This document shows positions 19,885-31,691 of a stretch of 64,000 nucleotides of DNA, piece by piece. Where the stretch lies: positions 2,108,001 to 2,172,000 of the forward strand of contig CP126203.1 of assembly GCA_030272155.1 (NCBI GenBank). The letters run 5' to 3'. Below the pieces are notes generated by a model. That model was not told the DNA's origin, did not search any database, and saw nothing but the letters and a program-made list of their open reading frames with translations. The stretch is from Tetradesmus obliquus (Eukaryota > Chlorophyta > Chlorophyceae > Sphaeropleales > Scenedesmaceae). How positions within the stretch are numbered: the first letter of the stretch is position 1; each line of letters begins with the position of its first letter. Made by a program: the position numbers and the translations under genes.

Positions 19885-22800
19885 ATGAGTGAAACGTACA
19901 ACCTGCAGCCACGGGACGTGGTTGTTGGCTTTGGGCTATTGAAGGTGCTGGCTCCAGAGCTTGAGTCCGTTCAGGCCGTGCAGGCGCTGCACCGCAGCCT
20001 GGCGTCTGTTGCCACCACGGGCAACGATGGGAACAGTGAGTTACATAGTTTCGCGGGTTGATCATGCAACCCGAGGCCCGGAAGATGCGCGCAACGTGTA
20101 GGCAGCAGGAGTTTGCAAGCAGCAGCTACTGCCCCTGGTGTACACTGCACATCATGTAGGGCACCAGCTGACCACTCCTGACTTGGCTACTGCGTGCGTT
20201 GACTTGCAGAGTATGTATCTGCTTCAGCAGCAGCTGCTGCACTGGAGATACCTGCAGAGCAGTGCCAGCTGCTGCTGTACACGCTCGCTGCAGTGGGCGG
20301 CAAAGCTGGCGCAGCAGCAGCAGCAGAATCAGCAGGCAGGACTCCTGAGGAGGGAGGCGCAAGCATCTTTGACCTCTCGCTGTTTCTGATGGCTCAGCTG
20401 TACAACCGCGAAGCGCAGAAGCACGAGACGCAGGATCACTGGCCTGATCCCAATGGCAGCAGCGCAGCGCAGCAGCAGGATGCCTTCAAAGCAGGCGGCA
20501 GAGCAGTGCAGCCAGGTACAGAATCGGGTTCTTTCTGATGTGATCTGCAGTGTGCATGTTTGTAGTAAGCTGCTACACGCGTGGGAACAGCAGCGCGTGC
20601 ATGCTCTATCGACTGTGATGTTGCTGCTCGCTGCGTCACAGTAAGCGGTGCTTGCAGGATCGCGCGTGTCTGATTGCAGAGCGCGCGGGCTTGCAGGGCC
20701 TTCGACACGTGTCTGTATGCATGAACCATGTGATTATGGCCTGTGAATGCCTGCAGGACACTGGCGGTATGTCTGCATGCATGGTTCATGAATGCTTGCA
20801 GGTCCCAGCCACGTGCCTGTATGCACAGCCTGTCAATGCGTGATGACACTGCATGGGTCGCTGTATGCAATGCGCGTGGGTGCTTGCAGGGCACCAGTTG
20901 TGTGCCTGTTTGCATGACGCGTCGATGGGTGTGCTCATCAAACTCCAACGCTCCTGTATCGGCATGACAGGGCGTGCATCGCTAGGCACACATATGGCCT
21001 CGTCTGCAGCGTTTCCTCCGCTTTTGACCCTCGGCCCTCCCTCTATAACTCTATGCTGCGCCTGTGTTTCTTCCACTGCACATGCACCTGCAGCATGCAC
21101 ACATCTGACCACCCGGCTGCATCCTTTCACTCGACATGGCACAATCTGTTGTACATGTCCTGCAAGCACCTGTGCTGCCCAATTGCTGCAACAGCAGCAA
21201 CCAGGCTGTGATGCTGCTGCAGCGTGCCTACTGATAACAGCACACTAGCGGAGCATCACATCCTTGTTCTGTTCTGAGCTCTTGTGCAACTGTTTCTGCG
21301 CTGCATGTGGCGCTCTTCCATCCATCCCGCAGGCTCGCCTGGCGGCGGCAACTCCCGAATGCTGGTCAAGAGCCAGATCCAGCAGCAGCAGCGGCAGCAG
21401 CAGGCCTACTGCAGGGGCTACTCGGAGTTCCTGCAGAAGCACCAGCGAGTGCTGCTGGAGCTTGTGATGAATGACAGCAGCGCGGCAGAGGCCTGGCAGC
21501 AGCAGCGCACAGCCACCATCCAGCAGCACAAGGCGGTGCAGCTGCAGCTGCAGCAGCCGCAGCAGCAGGCGCAGCTGCAGCAGCAGCAGGAGCCAGCAGC
21601 AGCAGCAGCTGGTGATAGCGAGATGCTGCCTGCGGACGAAGATGCAGCAGCAGGTGCAGCAGCAGCAGCAGCAACTAGTGAAGCGCCAGAGGAGTCGATG
21701 CAATCATCGCCGCCACGTCAGGCCACTGATGATGGCGCCAGCAGCCAGCAGCAGCCGCTGCCCGGCTTCTTGCAGGAACGCAGGCAGCAGCAGCCGGCAG
21801 ATCCAGCAGCAGCAGCTCGCAGCAGCAGCGGCGGCGGTGGCTGTGCCTCGCTTGTGCGGTCAGGCAGTGCGGTGCCGCCTGTTACACTTAGTGCTGCTGA
21901 GTTCGACCGGCTAGGGTTCTTGCTTGAGGTTGTGCCGGCTGCTGGCAGCAGCTCAGCGGCAGCAGCAGCAGCAGATCCTGCAGCAGATGGCTCAGGCATG
22001 CAGATAGATTCCAGCAGCATACCATCGGCAGAGGCAGCAGGGGATGCGGCTGACAGCAGCAGCAGCAGCAGCAGCAAGCGCCTGAGCAGCTGTGTGCCTG
22101 GCTATGCCAGCAGCTCCAGTTGCCTAATGGAGGAGCTGCTGTCATGGATGAATGCAAACTGGGTTCAGGAGCAGCAACAGCAGCAGCAGCAGCAGAAGGC
22201 GGCGGCTGCCGGCGTCGCTGCGCTGCTTGCCAGCCCACTCGCAGGGCAGCAGCATAGCACGCCAACAGCAGCAGCAGCAGCAGCAACGCTGGCTGGGGAG
22301 GCTGTTGCTAGCCCTGCTGCTGCTGGTGGTGGTGCTGCTGAGCCAGCAGGTAGTGAGAAAGGCTCCCCAGCCCCCGCAGCAGCAGCAGCAGCAGCAGCAG
22401 GCGATGCAGCAGCAGCAGCAGCAGCATGGCAAGGCATGGCTTCTTCACCTCCTAGCAGTTCCATGCTTGGCGGTATGGGGCAGCTGAGCTCACCACCGCC
22501 GAGTGCTCTGATTGGTGCTGCTGGTGCAGCTGGCATGAATGGATTGCAGGGCAATGTAGCAGCAGCAGGCGCTAGCCCCATCACGCCGCCAGGCCCGGCA
22601 GCAGCAGCAGCAGCAGGTGGTGCTGCTGGCACCGGCCTAGGGCTTAGCAGCATTTGGCTGAACCCTATCAACACCAGCAGCAGCAGCAGGGGGTTAGTGG
22701 CCGTTGCAGCAGGCAGCGTAGGGGAGCGGCGAGTGAGTGGTGTGTATCGGGGCACAGTGGTGCGGGGCCCTGGTGATGTTGGGGACGAGATAACAATCGA

Positions 22801-23175
22801 CAACTGCATCGAGTGCCACATCTACGTGCTGGCACCAGTCAGGTGAGTGTGGCAAGGAGTGTTGCAGTGTTGCACTATCCATTGTCGTGTTGTGTTGTGG
22901 TCTTCTTTTGCCGTTGAGGGCCCGGATGCCCAAACATCCTGAGTTTGAGGAGCAGTGTGGGCCAGTGTGCGTCACCAGGGGCGCCCAGAGGCTGGCTTGC
23001 AGGAACCCGCTTGGGCAGCGTTTGCAGGACAGCATTTGCAGGACAGCACCAGCAGGAGAATGTGCCTCCAAGCATGCATGGCAGTGTCGTTGCATTGTGG
23101 TGTGCTTATATGCCAAACACGGTTCTTGTGCAGCCGTTACAAGCAATCTTACTCTGCTGCTGGTGCTGCTGCTGG

Positions 23176-23232
<57 letters not shown>

Positions 23233-24562
23233 AGGCTTGCCCGCATCACCAACTGCATGGACTGCACTGTGTGCATCGGCGCTGTGGGCACGCTGCTGCG
23301 CGTAGACAGCTGCGAGCGGCTGCAGCTGACTGCTGCTGCGGGGCAGGTGCTGGTGGTGTCCTGCCACAGCTGCTGCTTGCACCTGGGCACTCCGCGGCAG
23401 CCGGCACTGCTGGGAGACTGCAGGTGTGTAGGCTTTGCGGCTTTCTTATGCTGGCCTGCAGTTTATGGTTGAGCAGCTGTCCTGCAAGCTGGTGTAGATC
23501 TTGCTGTTTGTGGTGTTCATGGGATTTCATGGGATGTTGCTGTTTGTCATGTTCATAGGTGTAGGGTTTGATTGTTTGGCGGCGGGGCTCACTGACACAT
23601 GGCTTAGCTGAGCTGCTTGCTTCTGCAAGCTGGGGTGGCAGGCATTTTCGCGGCATCTCCTGCTCGTGCTTTCTTGCATTTCTGCTGCTGCCAACCATCA
23701 GCACCTGCTGCTGCTGCTGCTGCTGCTGGACCTCAATTGTTACCCTGCTGCAGGTTTGTCAAGCTGGCCCCATTCAACACCCGCTACGAAACCCTTCTGG
23801 AGCACATGGCAGCAGCAGGCCTCACCCCCAACCAGCCCAGCTTGTGGGACCAGCCAGCCATCATCCCCTGCAGCATGAGCAGCAGCAGCGGCGCTGGCAG
23901 CAGCGGCGGCGCCGGCAGCGGCGGCGGCGCGTCGCCTGCGCAGCAGCTGCAGCGGCAGCGGCCGGGCGCGGCGACGCCGAGCAGCCCGCACACGCACGGC
24001 AGCAGCGGCGGCGGCAGCGAGCGGCGCGGCAGCAGCAGCGGCCTGGGCCAGAAGCCGGTGCTGCTGATGTCACCGGAGGAGTTCCTGCCGCTGGTGGTGC
24101 CCTTCAGGTGGGACAGGACAGCAAGTAGCTCTTGCTGAGCGTAGCTTGTGAACGAGGTGTTTGTTTGGTTACAGAGTGCCGACAGGGCCGGTGGCAGCTG
24201 TCTTGTGTAGTCGCATCTTCCTGTGTGAGGTGTGCAATGGCAAAAGGGTTATCCGGGTGGGCTGGGCTAGAAGCCGGTGCTGCTGATGTCACCTGAGGAG
24301 TTTTGCCGCTGGTGGTGCCCTTCAGGTGGGGGTCTGTGTGTGTGGCTGTGGCTGGCATGGCGTGGTATGGCAGCAAACTGTTATCTTGTAGGCGAGCTTC
24401 GCGTGTGGAACAGGTGGTAGTTTCCACAGGGAGTGTCGGTGCTGTGGGCGGCTGCGGTGCCGCGTATGCAGTGCCAGCGCATGCAGGAGCTCCGACTGTC
24501 ACTGTTGCTCTGCCCTACAGCCACCCACCACGATCACAAAGATCAAGCATTAACATTTGAGA

Positions 24563-24594
<32 letters not shown>

Positions 24595-25395
24595 GTGGCT
24601 GCAGGGGCACAGCTGGGCCGCTGGCAGGCGGCGCAGCGCACAACGCGTCCACGCAGTGGCTGCCAGGCATCCACAAGCAGCAGGCCGGGCCGCTGCCGCC
24701 GCTGCCGTTTCCGCTACCAGATGCGTTTGATGCCGCGCTGCAGCAGCAGTATGCGGTTGTGACGGAGCTGCGCTCCAGGATCAGAGGCAGCGGCCTGGAT
24801 GAGGGGCGCAGGAACCAGCTGCAGGGATGCATCCAGAGCTTCTTCAGGGAGTGGCTGCACAGCAGCGGCGCGATCCGGCAGGTGAGTTGCGTGCTGCGGC
24901 GTGTGCATCGGTGTGTAGTGGCGTGTGGCAGCTGTACTGTGCACTGGTGTACCGTGGCGTGCGGCATGCATGCTGTTGCGGCTACGCGCGTTAGTGTGGT
25001 GTGTGGCGTGCGGCAGGCGCGCTGCAGCGGCTCTGCGCATTGGTGTTTTGTGGCTTGCAGCAGCGGCCTGGATGAGGGGCGCAGGACCAGCTGCAGGGAT
25101 GCATCCAGAGCTGTTTCAGGGAGTGGCTGCACAGCAGCGGCGCCATCCGGCAGGTGGGCGTGGGATGCTGCGAGAGAGTTCATGTGGTGTGGGTTGGTGT
25201 GCTGTGGCGGGCGTGTTCTGTGGCGGGTGTGCTCTGTGGCAGGCAGTGGCAGCCTGCGCCCGGGCACTCACACACAGCTGCTAAGTGTTGTGACGGGCTG
25301 TTACTGTTTGTGGTGTGTCAGCAGACAATGACAGCTTGCACCAGGGCATGGGCGCATGCCAGCTGCACGTATGCCCTGCGATTTGGTCTGTTCTC

Positions 25396-25426
<31 letters not shown>

Positions 25427-25518
25427 AGGTGTACGACCTGTCCAAGCTGGAGGGTGACGAGTACGGGCCTGCAGGAGGCAGCCCGCCAGCAGCATTCAGG
25501 GACCACTCGCAGCTGTAG
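19885..25518 (+). CDS. TBCCD1: TBCC domain-containing protein 1 (TBCCD1; Chlamydomonas ASQ2-type)
   Basis: Seven exons join in frame to 958 residues: 19885-20035, 20210-20515, 21333-22842, 23235-23423, 23754-24107, 24605-24881 and 25429-25518. The start MSETYNLQPRDVV and the exon-2 N-terminal domain are followed by exon 3, which is mostly poly-Q/A/S filler. The C-CAP/TBCC beta-helix runs from VYRGTVVRGPGDVG and IDNCIECHIYVLAPVR through LARITNCMDCTVCIG to FVKLAPFNTRYETL, about residues 628-750. Where cofactor C has its Q-x-R arginine finger this protein reads LLRVDSC, consistent with TBCCD1 lacking tubulin-GAP activity. A C-terminal helical region follows. TBCCD1 acts at centrosomes/basal bodies, and ASQ2 affects basal body number and linkage in Chlamydomonas. 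It is much longer than human TBCCD1 (about 557 residues) because of the low-complexity insert. Confidence 0.85.
24269..24330 (+). repeat. Decoy copy of TBCCD1 exon 5 3' end with its donor
   Basis: Sequence from AGAAGCCGGTGCTGC to GCCCTTCAGGTGGG repeats the last ~57 nt of exon 5 plus its donor (original about 24050-24113), displaced by about 219 bp. The copy carries small changes, including a TGA and a lost base at GAGTTTTGCC, so it cannot substitute in frame. Confidence 0.8.
25061..25158 (+). repeat. Decoy copy of TBCCD1 exon 6 3' end with its donor
   Basis: 93 bp beginning CAGCGGCCTGGATG and ending ATCCGGCAGGTGGG repeat the 3' end of exon 6 (24788-24881), displaced by about 273 bp. One A is missing (AGGACCAG for AGGAACCAG), which shifts the frame. 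An AG acceptor (TTGCAG) directly precedes the copy and a GT donor follows, so it could be recognised as a cassette pseudo-exon. Confidence 0.85.
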
Positions 25519-25875
25519 CGTGGTGCGTAACAATGTGCGGCATTCCGGCGGCAGCAGCAGCAACAGCATGTGCTGTGTGTGGCGACCAGCAGCAGCCATG
25601 GCACACCTGCTGCTGGAGCAGCAGCAGCAGCGCAGCAGCAGGTGGCGTCCTGCATGCTGCTCTGCTGCAGGAGTAAAGGAGGGTATGGGAATTCAAAAGC
25701 AGAGCTGTAGAACGGCAGCATCGGATATTGGAGTTGGCGCTGCCGCAGCAGTTCGGGAACGTGTTGGGGAAAGGTGGGATGTGGGGCGTCATGCATTGGC
25801 CTTGGTGTGTTTGTGTGTTGGATGGCTTGCGGGTTGTGCCAGCGAACTGCAGGGCTCGCCGCGCTTGGTTGTTCA

Positions 25876-25880
25876 TGTAA
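25876..25880 (+). terminator. Candidate UGUAA polyadenylation signal of TBCCD1
   Basis: TGTAA lies 358 nt after the TBCCD1 stop codon in otherwise non-coding sequence. Motif match only. Confidence 0.3.
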
Positions 25881-26001
25881 ATGCTGTGCAGGTGTAGTCA
25901 GTGTTTAGTTTTTTGTGTCTGTGGGTGTGGCGGCAACCACACGGCAGCATTGATTCAGGAGTTTGTTTTGGCATGGCTGGTGCATGCTGCTGCACAGCAG
26001 C

Positions 26002-26040
26002 GGCTGGCTAGCCGGCTGGCTAGCCGGCTGGCTAGCTGGC
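26002..26040. repeat. Short GGCTGGCTAGCC tandem repeat
   Basis: Three copies of a 12-bp unit (GGCTGGCTAGCC type) follow one another. The GGCTAGCC core is palindromic. Function unknown; likely simple slippage. Confidence 0.75.
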
Positions 26041-27064
26041 ATTGCTATCTTCTGTCAGTATGCTGGTTCCAGCGCACTGGTTTGCAGTGCCAGGGGCGCA
26101 AGGCTTGCCGGAGCGCGGCAGCAGGCGAGCTGTTGCTGCCTGCATGGTGTGAATTGCACTGACGCCTCGTTGGTAGCTGACTGAAGCTGGCGAGTCAGCA
26201 GCAGCTGCAGCAGCAGCTGCACTGTTGTCGAACAGGCCGCCTGCAGCCCGGCCCTCCCTGCATTGACGTGCCCTGAGCTCCTGTGCACATCGCGGCATGC
26301 CAGTGGCACTTTGTTTTCTGTCGCATTATGTTGCAAATCTAGGCTCCGGGCCTGTGCCTGCCAGTGCGCAAGCTGTGGCTGCCTTATGCTACTGGCTAGC
26401 ATGCAGTGGTGTGCACTCAGTGCAGGGGGCTGCACTGCACGGCTGTTACGGTGGTATGCAGCTGCTCATGGCTGTTTTCTGTGCCAGTGCAGGCACATGC
26501 ATGTCGAGCAACAGTAACAGATTCCACACTGCTTGCAGGCTTAATTGCTTCCGCTCTTGGTGACTTCTGCTGCCCCGCTGGCAAGGGTGTAAGCAAAAGA
26601 TTGCTTGCTACATCAGGTGTCAAGCAAAGCAATGATTGACCTGCAATGATTGACCTGCTTGCACTTTGTACCAATCAAATACAAAGGCACCCAAAAACCC
26701 CGTCAGAGAGTGACGCTCTGCCAGTACGACTGAGGTGACATATCACACCATCCCAGGCGCGCAAGAAAAGCATGCCGCTTTTGCACTCCACTTTGTAAAT
26801 CCCTTGTTGTGCAGTGTGATCTGATCACGGTTTGTTTGTGGCGTGAACAGTCAACCACCTACGGTCGAGTTGGTTGTACCAGCGTGCGACCCTAGGAAAG
26901 CCGCAAGGCAGCAGAGTATCGGTTACAAAGCATTATCTGCTCTCAAAATACCAATCTAGCACTTACAGACCGCAACCGCGAACTCACGTGCAGGTGGGGC
27001 TGCGGCTGGGTTGTCGACTGCTGCTGCAGGTACAAAGACAGAGATAGTTGTACACACCTAGCCA

Positions 27065-27281
27065 TCAGACCACGATTGAGTCGCCTGAAACGGCCTTTGC
27101 AGCACCTGATGCACCGCTGCCACTACCAGCAAGGCGTTCTGCGGCAACAGCAACCCTCACAGGCACTGCATGTGGTGCACATGACGGACCCAAACCAACT
27201 GCATTGAGATATCTCGCCATGTAGCAACGCACCGACTCAACAGCTTCAATTGCTGCCAATGCAGGAACATGGTGCAACATT
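27065..27281 (-). CDS. Possible small antisense protein or exon, hypothetical
   Basis: An open frame of 71 codons runs from an ATG at 27281 to a TGA at 27065, overlapping the first codons of collagen-like gene C on the other strand. It starts MLHHVPALAAIEAVES and ends GDSIVV. Its codon use looks protein-like (few low-complexity runs), but no domain is recognised and no splice partner was found. It may be a chance frame within the shared upstream region. Confidence 0.2.
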
Positions 27282-27704
27282 TTAACATCAGTCTGCTGCA
27301 GGCCATTGCTTGCGTACTGCTGGCGACGCACAGCATTGGTGCTGCTGGCGCCAACAGTAAAGCTGCAGCTTCAGCAGCAGCTGGCAGCGGAAGCATCACA
27401 GTGGCTGGACACAAGCTCGAGCTGCAGGGAATAGCAGCGGAGGCCATGTTTGCTTCAACCATCAACACGCAGCTGTCCTGCAAGTGGGCAGGCTTCTACT
27501 GGCATGGGAATTACTGCAGCCCCTGTCCTGCAAACTATTACTGGGAGGATGCTGCGGGCGCCTGTGCACCACGTGAGACCACATGTTTTGTAACAAGTTA
27601 TTGACGTTTCAACATCCACATAACATGTCACAGTGCATGGGCATTGCAGTGACGGTGCCTGCGGAGCGCTTTAACTGCTCACACTCAGCCATCAGCACCC
27701 ACCA

Positions 27705-27751
<47 letters not shown>

Positions 27752-28125
27752 TGCAGGTCAAGCCGTTGAGTGCCTTGAGCAATATGGCTGCAAGCCCCTC
27801 AACAATGGCAAAAAGGAACTAACCGAATGCGCCATAGAGCCGGAGCCGCCCAGCTGCTGCCCCAATGCAACAGGGCCTCCTGGCCCGCAAGGCATCCAAG
27901 GTACGGCAGTTGCTGCATCAACCTGAACACCAGCAGCTGCAGCCCCTGCACTGCCTGGTGCTGGCAGCTCACCACATACATCGCAACAGCAGCTTGTGCG
28001 TCACTACCGGTCATTTCGCAGCATGCTTCCACGCACGTAGCTGTTGAGCTCTCGGCTGACCTGCCTTTGCTGTGCGCTGCTGTGTGGTGCTGCTGCGCAG
28101 GCCCTCAAGGTGTGACACATGCACT

Positions 28126-28173
<48 letters not shown>

Positions 28174-28871
28174 ACAGCAGCATAGTACAAGCAGTGGCTT
28201 GCTTGACGCTGATCGCACAACTGTTGTTGGGGGCTAGGCATCAGTACGCGCCGGCTGCTGCAAGCCTTCTGCCGCAGCATCCGGATGCATTGTGTGCCAA
28301 GCAAGTAGCTTGCTGTAGCTTGTTGGTCATGTAGGGCCAGCTCTGTGTGGTTATGCTGCAGCTGCTGCATGTTATCCTAACAGCAGTACAGGCTGTCATT
28401 ATAACGGGCGATACAACCTGACCGCAAGTGCAGTAGGTTTGTGGGACTTTGTCGTAGAGGCCGAGCAGCAGGAATTACACCATGCACATGCTCTGCCCAA
28501 CCCAACAAACCCTCATGTGCTCTGCTGCTGCTGTTGCTGTGCTGTGCAGGAGTTGGGGGCTTGGCAGGTGAGAGTCGCACTGCCTTGATGCAGAACCAGC
28601 GGAAGCAAAGCTGCTGAGTGTGCGCGTGTGTCCTTTGGTACACATGCAGCGCCTGCCACAGCCATATGTGCATGCAGCTGCTCCCATCCAATGCACCTGC
28701 CACCCGCTGATTTCCTGTGGCGATGTGCTTTTGTTTGTTTGTGTTTACATGCACAGGAGCGCCAGGAAGGAACGGCACTGGTGGTGTTGACGGTAGTGAT
28801 GGCCGCAATGGGCTGAGGGGCCCAGCCGGCCCCACAGGGCCTTCCGGTGAGCGCCAGCTGGCAGCCTGTGG

Positions 28872-28910
<39 letters not shown>

Positions 28911-31639
28911 AAGATGCAATCGCCATACAGCAGTTGCCTTGCTCATGAGCTGCAGCGTGACAGCACAGGTTAGCTGCGCTGCGGCGGCTGGCGCTGAAGC
29001 AGCGGCTGGTTGCAGATAGACAGCAGTAAGCTATGTCATCACCAGCTACAGCAAGACTGCGCTGTTATGCTGCAGCCAGAGCATGAGGCGCAGCTGATTC
29101 CCTTTTGTTGTTACTATGGCGGGTCTGCTGGTGCAGCATGTGGTGCAGGTGTTTGAAGTTCAGCTGCATGTAGTGTCACCGCTTCTACCCGCCTGGTGGC
29201 AGCAGCTGAGGCAGAACTAACAGGGCAGCTGCAGCAGCATCATGCCGGTGTGCATGGGCGCAGCCGATCCTGGTGCAGAGCTGTACTTTCCTGACAGTGC
29301 TGCAAGTCCCAAGCATCTGAATCAGAAATCCACTGCTGCTGCCACTTCTACTGCTGCTGCTGCTGGCATGTGTACGTGTGCGTGTACATGCGTGCGTGCA
29401 TGCAGGTGCTGTGGGTGCTCCTGGCCAGCAAGGGAAGGATGGATCTGATGGTGCAGTGGGGCCAGCAGGTGGGGCATGAATGAATAAATGAGCTACGCGT
29501 GGTGTGTTCACACTTAACACCCGCGTATATTAAGGAAGGGGACGTGTGTGGCGATGAGGAAACCTCATGCGCCACCAGGTGAGGCACATGCTGTGGTTTG
29601 CGTGTCAGCTGTTGTCTGCGTATCAGCTGTTGTCAACCCAAGCAAGATAGATGTACAGAGTGTCAGCTGTTGTCTGCGTGTCAGATGATGTCAACCCAAG
29701 CAAGATGTACAGAGACCTATCGATGCTACCGGTGGAATGTTTGCCTGTTGACTGTTGTTGCTTGGCTCAGGTTGTACTGAGGCATGCTGCTGCTGGTGGA
29801 TCCTGCCTTGTGGTTTGCCTGTTGGCTGTTGTTTGGTTCAGAATGGAAGGTGCTGATGGCGCAGTGGGGCCACCAGGTGGGGACGGCCCTGTGGTTTGCC
29901 TGTCAGATGTTGTTTGGCTCGGTTTCAACTTTACGGTTGTGGGATTGGGCGTGGCTGACTTGCTGTGCCTGGCATATTTGAATCTGGGGTGCATAGTCAG
30001 GATGCTGCCATCTGTCGTTGTGCTCAACATGTATGAAGACACATTGCTGCTGCTGATGATGTTACACAAGCTGTGCACAGCTCGGGTTGCAGGGAGTTGC
30101 CGCGTTTGCACACACCCATGCTCTGCTGGCAATAATGCATGCATCTGGCACTTGGTGCTACCGCGCCTGCACTGCCGAAAGGTAGCAGCCCCTTACCAAG
30201 TCACATATGAAGCTCACTGTGTAATGGTCCCGCTTCTCACGCTGTTCAGGATTGAAACACTTCAATTATCAACATCAAGGAGTACTCTAAGCACCAAGCG
30301 TGAAATTTTCTGAACACCTGGCTATGTTGCTGCCTGGCTGTTTTGCCCTGCAGGCCCCCAGGGCCCAGCCGGCCAGTCCATCCCAGGCCCAACCGGCCCC
30401 ATTGGAGTGGCAGGCCCGCAAGGTGATTACTCTATTGTTATAACATTGTTACATTTTAATTTATAGCACCTGGCCAGGCCGTGCCTGGGTCAACAGGGCC
30501 CGCTGGAGTGGCAGGCCTGCAAGGTGATTTCTCTGCTGTTATAACATTGTTACAATTTATATTGTTACACCCGGCCAGGCCGTGCCAGGGCCAACAGGGC
30601 CCGCTGGAGTGGCAGGCCTGCAAGGTGATTACGACGTTGTTATAACCTTGTTATGATTCAAATTGTAACACCAGGCCAGGCCGTGCCAGGGCTAATAGGC
30701 CCCGCTGGAGTTGCTGAACCTCAAGGTAAATACTTTGTCGTACTGCAATACGTTGTTAACTGTGATTGTAACAACCGGCCAGGCTGTGCCACGGCCAACC
30801 GGCCCCTGGGGTGGCTGGGCTGCAAGGTGACACCCAGCAGGCGCAGCACCCACCCCACCAGCACATGCGGGAGCCACCGCAGCCCAAAAAACTGCGCCTG
30901 TCCAAGGTTCACACCTAGAGGGTGGCTACCTGCTGTGTGCCAAATGCTGGGCCACGGGCATTGCAGCTGGGCTGCTGCCGCAATAGGTTAAAGCAGCAAG
31001 CTGCATGCAGCTGCGCCCTTGACTGCAGCTGCTGCACGTGCCATGCCGTGCACCAGGGCCGCTATCTATGCTGCTTTGTTGGCAAATCCGTGGGTTCTCC
31101 TGCAGCTGCTGCTGCTGTTGCTGCTGCTGCAGGGCCTGCTGGGCAAGAGACACCTGGAGTTGGAATCACAGGGCCCACTGGCCCACCAGGTGTTGGCCCC
31201 ACAGGGCCACAGGGACTGTTTGGTGAGCTGCAGCTGATGTTACGATTTCTTTCTGGACCTTATGAGCCTTGTTATGGTTTTCGACTGGACCCCATGAGCC
31301 TTGTCTGGCTCCTTAGTGGGTGGGCCTGTGGCCCTACTCTGGTAACTTGGGCAACCTCATATTGAAAGTCGTTGAGTGCTGGACATGTTGTGGGACAGTT
31401 ACAGAGTTGTTGACAGAATAAGCGCCTGCATGCACGCATGGATACACACGCAAGACAGCAGCGTATGGCACACAGCTGCACTGGATTGCATGGACGCTTG
31501 GTCACAATGCCGCATATACAGGCGCCTTTACAGCGCTACTGCACCATGAGGGCGTTAAACACTGAGAGGGCCATGCATGGCTTGATTGAGTGGCGGCCCT
31601 GTAGCACACTCGCACGGCATGTCCCTCCACTAATCAACA

Positions 31640-31691
<52 letters not shown>

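Larger units (their letters stand above)
25519..27064. other. Intergenic region
   Basis: No supported gene. It contains the TBCCD1 3' UTR and a short GGCTAGCC-rich repeat at 26002-26040. The base composition shifts to AT-richer sequence around 26.6-26.9 kb, probably part of the upstream region of collagen-like gene C. Confidence 0.35.
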
